Shown here: piece by piece, positions 32,037-34,800 of the stretch
Position numbering within the stretch: the stretch's first letter is position 1
Layout of the letters: every line of letters begins with the position of its first letter
NCBI GenBank assembly: GCA_900548775.1
Contig: URLM01000016.1
Span: 1-34,800 of the forward strand
Direction of reading: 5' to 3'
From: an uncultured Olsenella sp.
Lineage (GTDB): Bacteria > Actinomycetota > Coriobacteriia > Coriobacteriales > Atopobiaceae
Length of the DNA stretch: 34,800 nt
Notes under the pieces: generated by a model
The model's input: only the letters and a program-made list of their open reading frames with translations
Told to the model about the DNA's origin: nothing
Database searches by the model: none
Made by a program: the position numbers and the translations under genes

Positions 32037-33269
32037 ATGTCTTTCAAGATGACGAAGGCCGAGAAGAGCTGGGTCATGTACGACGTGGGCAACTCGGCGC
32101 TGGTCCTTCTCGCCACAAGCGTCATTCCCATCTACTTCAAGTCACTGGCAGACGGACCGGCCCTTGTCGCCTGGAGCTACGCGGAGACCGTCGCATCACT
32201 GCTCATCGCCCTGCTCATGCCCATCCTGGGTTCCATTGCCGACCAGCAGGGCATGAAGAAGAAGTTCATCGTTGGCTCCGTGGGGACGGGAGCCGTCGCC
32301 TGCGTGGCGATGGGCTTCCCTACCGGCGCGATGGCGTTTCTCGTCATCTACGTGATCTCTTCCGTTGCGCTCAACACGTCGTTCGTGTTCTATGACGCGC
32401 TGCTCGTCGACGCCACGACGGACGACCGCATGGACGACGTCTCGAGCAACGGGTACGCATGGGGCTACATCGGCAGCTGCGTGCCGTTTCTCGCCTGCCT
32501 GGCGTTTGTGCTGGTGAGGCCATTTGGCATGGGCTTGCAGACGGCCATGCAGATCTCCTTTGTGATCACGGCAGCCTGGTGGGTGGCGTTCACGATTCCC
32601 ATGCTCAAGAACGTCGAGCAGACCCACTACAAGCCGCGCGAGGAGCACGCATTTGCCAACGCCGTACGCGGCATTGGCACCACGGCGAAGCGCATCTGGC
32701 GCGACCCCTCCATCAGGAACTACATCATCGCGTACTTCTTCTACATCGATGGCGTGCACACCATCATCAAGCTCTCGACCTCATACGGCGCGGACCTTGG
32801 GATCGACGGCACGCAGCTGGTGCTGGCGCTGCTCGTCACGCAGTTCGTGGCGTTTCCCTCGGCCATCGCCTACGGCAGGCTGGGACACAAGTTTGGCACC
32901 CGCACGATGATCCTGGTTGGCATTGCCGGCTACACCTTCATCACGCTGTTTGCCGCGTTCTTCCTGCGAACGGCCGTCGAGTTCTGGATTCTGGCCATCA
33001 TGGTTGGCCTCTTCCAGGGTGGACTGCAGGCGCTCTCGAGGTCCGAGTTTGGCAAGCTCTGCCCCAAGGAGCACGCAAACGAGTACTTTGGGTTCTTTGA
33101 CATCTTCGGCAAGTATGCCGCCATTCTCGGCACCTTCATCGTGGGAACCATGACGGCCGCCACCGGCAACGGATCGCTGGGCGTGCTTTCGATTGTGGTG
33201 CTCTTCATCATCGGCTTCATCGTGATGCTACGCGTGCCCGAGCGCCCAAGTGCGGCAACGGAGGAGTAG
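32037..33269 (+). CDS. UMF1 (Atg22-like) major facilitator transporter
   Basis: 410 aa, about twelve membrane helices. The N-terminal sequence KSWVMYDVGNSALVLLATSVIPIYF matches the UMF1 signature W-x-x-YD-x-x-NSA. GSIADQQGMKKKF is the cytoplasmic loop between helices 2 and 3, and GLFQGGLQALSRSEFGKLCPKE is a family-typical loop in the second half. Eukaryotic Atg22 exports amino acids from vacuoles; substrates of bacterial members are mostly unknown. I chose ATG 32037 with AGAAAGGATTGCC upstream. It is monocistronic and ends in the first hairpin of array F. Confidence 0.9.
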   Translation: MSFKMTKAEKSWVMYDVGNSALVLLATSVIPIYFKSLADGPALVAWSYAETVASLLIALLMPILGSIADQQGMKKKFIVGSVGTGAVACVAMGFPTGAMAFLVIYVISSVALNTSFVFYDALLVDATTDDRMDDVSSNGYAWGYIGSCVPFLACLAFVLVRPFGMGLQTAMQISFVITAAWWVAFTIPMLKNVEQTHYKPREEHAFANAVRGIGTTAKRIWRDPSIRNYIIAYFFYIDGVHTIIKLSTSYGADLGIDGTQLVLALLVTQFVAFPSAIAYGRLGHKFGTRTMILVGIAGYTFITLFAAFFLRTAVEFWILAIMVGLFQGGLQALSRSEFGKLCPKEHANEYFGFFDIFGKYAAILGTFIVGTMTAATGNGSLGVLSIVVLFIIGFIVMLRVPERPSAATEE

Positions 33270-33294
33270 GCACTTCTTCACCGGCACTGCGCGC

Positions 33295-33334
33295 GCCTTC
33301 GTACGGTGAACGCCTTCGTACGGTGCACGTGCAC
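33295..33334. repeat. Short direct repeats after the MFS gene
   Basis: GCCTTCGTACGGTG occurs at 33295-33308 and again at 33312-33325, a 17-bp period, followed by GTGCAC twice in tandem. TTCGTACGG resembles the TCTCGTACGG part of the array linkers, so this may be a decayed array end. Confidence 0.6.
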
Positions 33335-33366
33335 ACGTTTCTGCAGGTAACGCGTCCGTAGCAAAC

Positions 33367-33401
33367 GCGCCCTTCGGCGTCATTTCGGCGCCGGAGGGCG
33401 C
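33367..33401 (+). terminator. Terminator of the MFS gene, first unit of array F
   Basis: GCGCCCTTCGGCG pairs with CGCCGGAGGGCGC over 13 positions (one G-T pair), 9-nt loop, followed by GTTTCC. It lies about 98 bp after the stop codon. Confidence 0.6.
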
Positions 33402-33700
33402 GTTTCCGCAGCTGCGGCGCAGGCAATCGGGCTTCCGGCGAGAATCCGGCGCCGGAGGGCCCATCTCGTACGGAATCCCGTCCAAGACCCACGCTGCGGC
33501 GTCATTTCTTCTCCGGAGGGCGCTTCCCGTACGGGATCCGTCGTGAACCAATACTCCGGCGTCATTTTCTCGCCGAAAGGGAACTTTCGTACGTGACCGC
33601 CGCGGTAACCCAAGCTTCGGCGCCATTTCTTCTCCGGAGGGCGCGTCTCGTACGGAATCCCGTCCGAAGTCCCCGTCCCGGCGTCATTTTCTCGCCGGAG
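33372..33700 (+). repeat. Array F: six tandem hairpin units
   Basis: Units start near 33372, 33432, 33494, 33554, 33615 and 33676, period 60-62 bp, oriented with the upstream MFS gene. Linkers include the GTTTCCGCAGCTGCGG type, the TCTCGTACGGAATCCCGT type (twice), and the GTACGTGACCGCCGCGGTAACCC type that also appears in array D. Some arms are TTCTCCGG instead of CGCCGG. Confidence 0.9.
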
Positions 33701-33744
33701 AGCGCGTTTCAGCACCCAACCAACACCGGAGGGTTCCGACTTGT

Positions 33745-33790
33745 GGGGCGAGAAAGCCGCGCGTATTTCTCGTCGCGCTTTTCTCGCCCC
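33745..33790. other. Large hairpin made of inverted GGCGAGAA octamers
   Basis: GGGGCGAGAAA and TTTCTCGCCCC-type arms form an 11-bp outer stem, with CGCG/CGCG further in. It lies just after array F and 180 bp before the last gene. A run GAGTTTCTG follows on the plus strand. It could be a terminator or a structural element. Confidence 0.55.
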
Positions 33791-33972
33791 GAGTTTCTGT
33801 TGAGAGACCCTTTGCATTCCCAACGAGAAACACCGCCTCCCACCAGCGACAACGCGACAGCGTGTCAGATGTCTGCCCGCTGCGTGCAAGTAGCGTGTCC
33901 GTACGGTGTCAGAAAGATGCAAGCACCGTGCGCTAGTCTCCCTTCACCAAAGGCAACCGTGAGGAGGCACCC

Positions 33973-34800
33973 ATGGAGATACTCGTTCTGGGATTCGAGA
34001 CCGCGGCCATTCTGGCAGAGAGAAACGCGCGGAGGGGATTTCGAGACTTCGTTCCAACAATTATCAACGACCTTGACAGCGCAATTGCAAACCGGAAGGA
34101 GATTCTCTCGTTCCCTCTCGGCGAACTTGGCTTAGAGGAAGAAAACCTTGATGTGCTCGTGCCGCGCAACGCATCGAGAAACTCGCATTCCTCGCTGAGA
34201 TATCACAGGACACCCGACAGGCTGCCGGAAAACTCGTTCCTTCGAGGGCGAGGAAACGTGTTCATAGCAAGTCCGGAACTTACGCTGCTCGAGCTTTCGC
34301 TTACGCTCGACGAGTATTCCTGGATCAAGCTGGCATATCGCTTCACAGGGACATACTCGAAGGACATGACCGAGATGTACGGCCTGGCAGAGCGCCCTCA
34401 GCTCACGAACGTACCCAAGTTGAATGCGTATTTCTCTGCCGCACACGAATGTGGAATGCGAGGAGCGAGAAGGGCTTCTCAACTGCTCAAGCAGGTATGT
34501 GACGGTGCCGCTTCTCCGCGCGAGGCCGAGCTTGAGATTGCCCTGTCGCGTCCTCGGCGTCTGGATGGCCTTGGGTGCCCTCACGCGTTGCTCAACAGCA
34601 AGGTACCCTTTGATGAGTTTGCCGCGAGCATCACCGGAACTACCTTTGGCAGCATTGACCTGCACTATCTCATGGCGAACTATGGGCTGGAGTACACCGG
34701 GAAGGAGCCTCATGAGTGGAGGATTCCGGAGGATGTGGCCCGGCAGAATGCTCTGGAGCACATGGGAGTCGAGATAGCTTTTGTAACTACAAGACAGTTG
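33973..34800 (+). CDS. AbiEi/DUF559-like protein, 3' end beyond the window
   Basis: 276 codons are visible and the frame is open at the right edge. The start is ATG with GAGGAGGCACCC upstream. ENLDVLVPRNASRNSHSSLRYHRT (about 57-80) and then FIASPELTLLELSLTLDEYSWIKLAYRFTGTYSKD follow the pattern of AbiEi-type antitoxin domains and of a multi-copy coriobacterial family with a DUF559 (Vsr-like nuclease fold) C-terminus. The rest of a C-terminal domain would be outside the window. Codon use (AGA, ATA, AGT, TTA) and lower GC differ from neighbours, which suggests horizontal transfer. No partner toxin is seen. The family link is from memory of patterns and is tentative. Confidence 0.55.
   Translation, partial: MEILVLGFETAAILAERNARRGFRDFVPTIINDLDSAIANRKEILSFPLGELGLEEENLDVLVPRNASRNSHSSLRYHRTPDRLPENSFLRGRGNVFIASPELTLLELSLTLDEYSWIKLAYRFTGTYSKDMTEMYGLAERPQLTNVPKLNAYFSAAHECGMRGARRASQLLKQVCDGAASPREAELEIALSRPRRLDGLGCPHALLNSKVPFDEFAASITGTTFGSIDLHYLMANYGLEYTGKEPHEWRIPEDVARQNALEHMGVEIAFVTTRQL

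Overview
The window is a high-GC actinobacterial chromosome segment. Gene content and order (a mannose-type PTS subunit, an alaS-ruvX-mltG-yqeG-aroK run, a SigB-like sigma module, a UMF1-type transporter, an AbiEi/DUF559-like protein) suggest a member of the Coriobacteriia such as an Olsenella/Atopobium relative. That is inference from family knowledge; no rRNA gene is present to confirm it. I found no tRNA, rRNA, CRISPR array or complete insertion sequence.

Layout. 1-960 (-): EIIAB of a mannose-family PTS, running off the left edge. 1911-11272 (-): a tightly packed housekeeping run, in transcription order AI-2E-family permease, alaS, ruvX, mltG, yqeG, aroK, a degenerate 3-dehydroquinate synthase homologue and an M24 aminopeptidase; most junctions overlap or abut. 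11406-13354 (-): a three-gene module of DUF948-like membrane protein, RsbW-like protein and SigB/F-type sigma factor, joined by two identical 8-nt overlaps. 13844-15640 (-): ABC exporter. 16259-19419 (-): a GH3 glycosidase with a Tat-like lipoprotein signal and a small Ser-rich lipoprotein. 19632-21050 (-): rarA. 21240-22031 (+): class I amidotransferase-like hydrolase. 22089-23045 (+): 5'-truncated AAA/DUF4143 ATPase. 23101-24342 (-): HD-domain dNTPase-like protein. 25001-26377 (-): ATP-grasp-like enzyme. 26584-28440 (-): SGNH hydrolase fused to a GNAT acetyltransferase. 28813-31691 (-): four-gene operon of Zn-dependent phospholipase C-like protein, Vsr endonuclease, metallophosphatase and hypoxanthine-DNA glycosylase. 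32037-33269 (+): UMF1-type MFS transporter. 33973-34800 (+): AbiEi/DUF559-like protein running off the right edge.

The most striking feature is not a gene. Six intergenic arrays (A-F, 37 units in total) are built from a 60-62 bp unit: a GC-rich hairpin with arms CTCCGGCG and CGCCGGAG, followed by a semi-conserved linker of about 35 bp that often contains TCTCGTACGG and can form a second small hairpin. Five of the six arrays start just after the stop codon of a gene and point in that gene's direction. In several cases the first hairpin doubles as its terminator. Arrays B and D share exact blocks of 108 and 66 bp and differ by two whole units, so the arrays evolve by unit gain, loss and exchange. 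A second palindrome family (GAGACAAAGGGA arms) brackets the GH3 gene. The octamer GGCGAGAA is strongly over-represented, both inside and outside genes.
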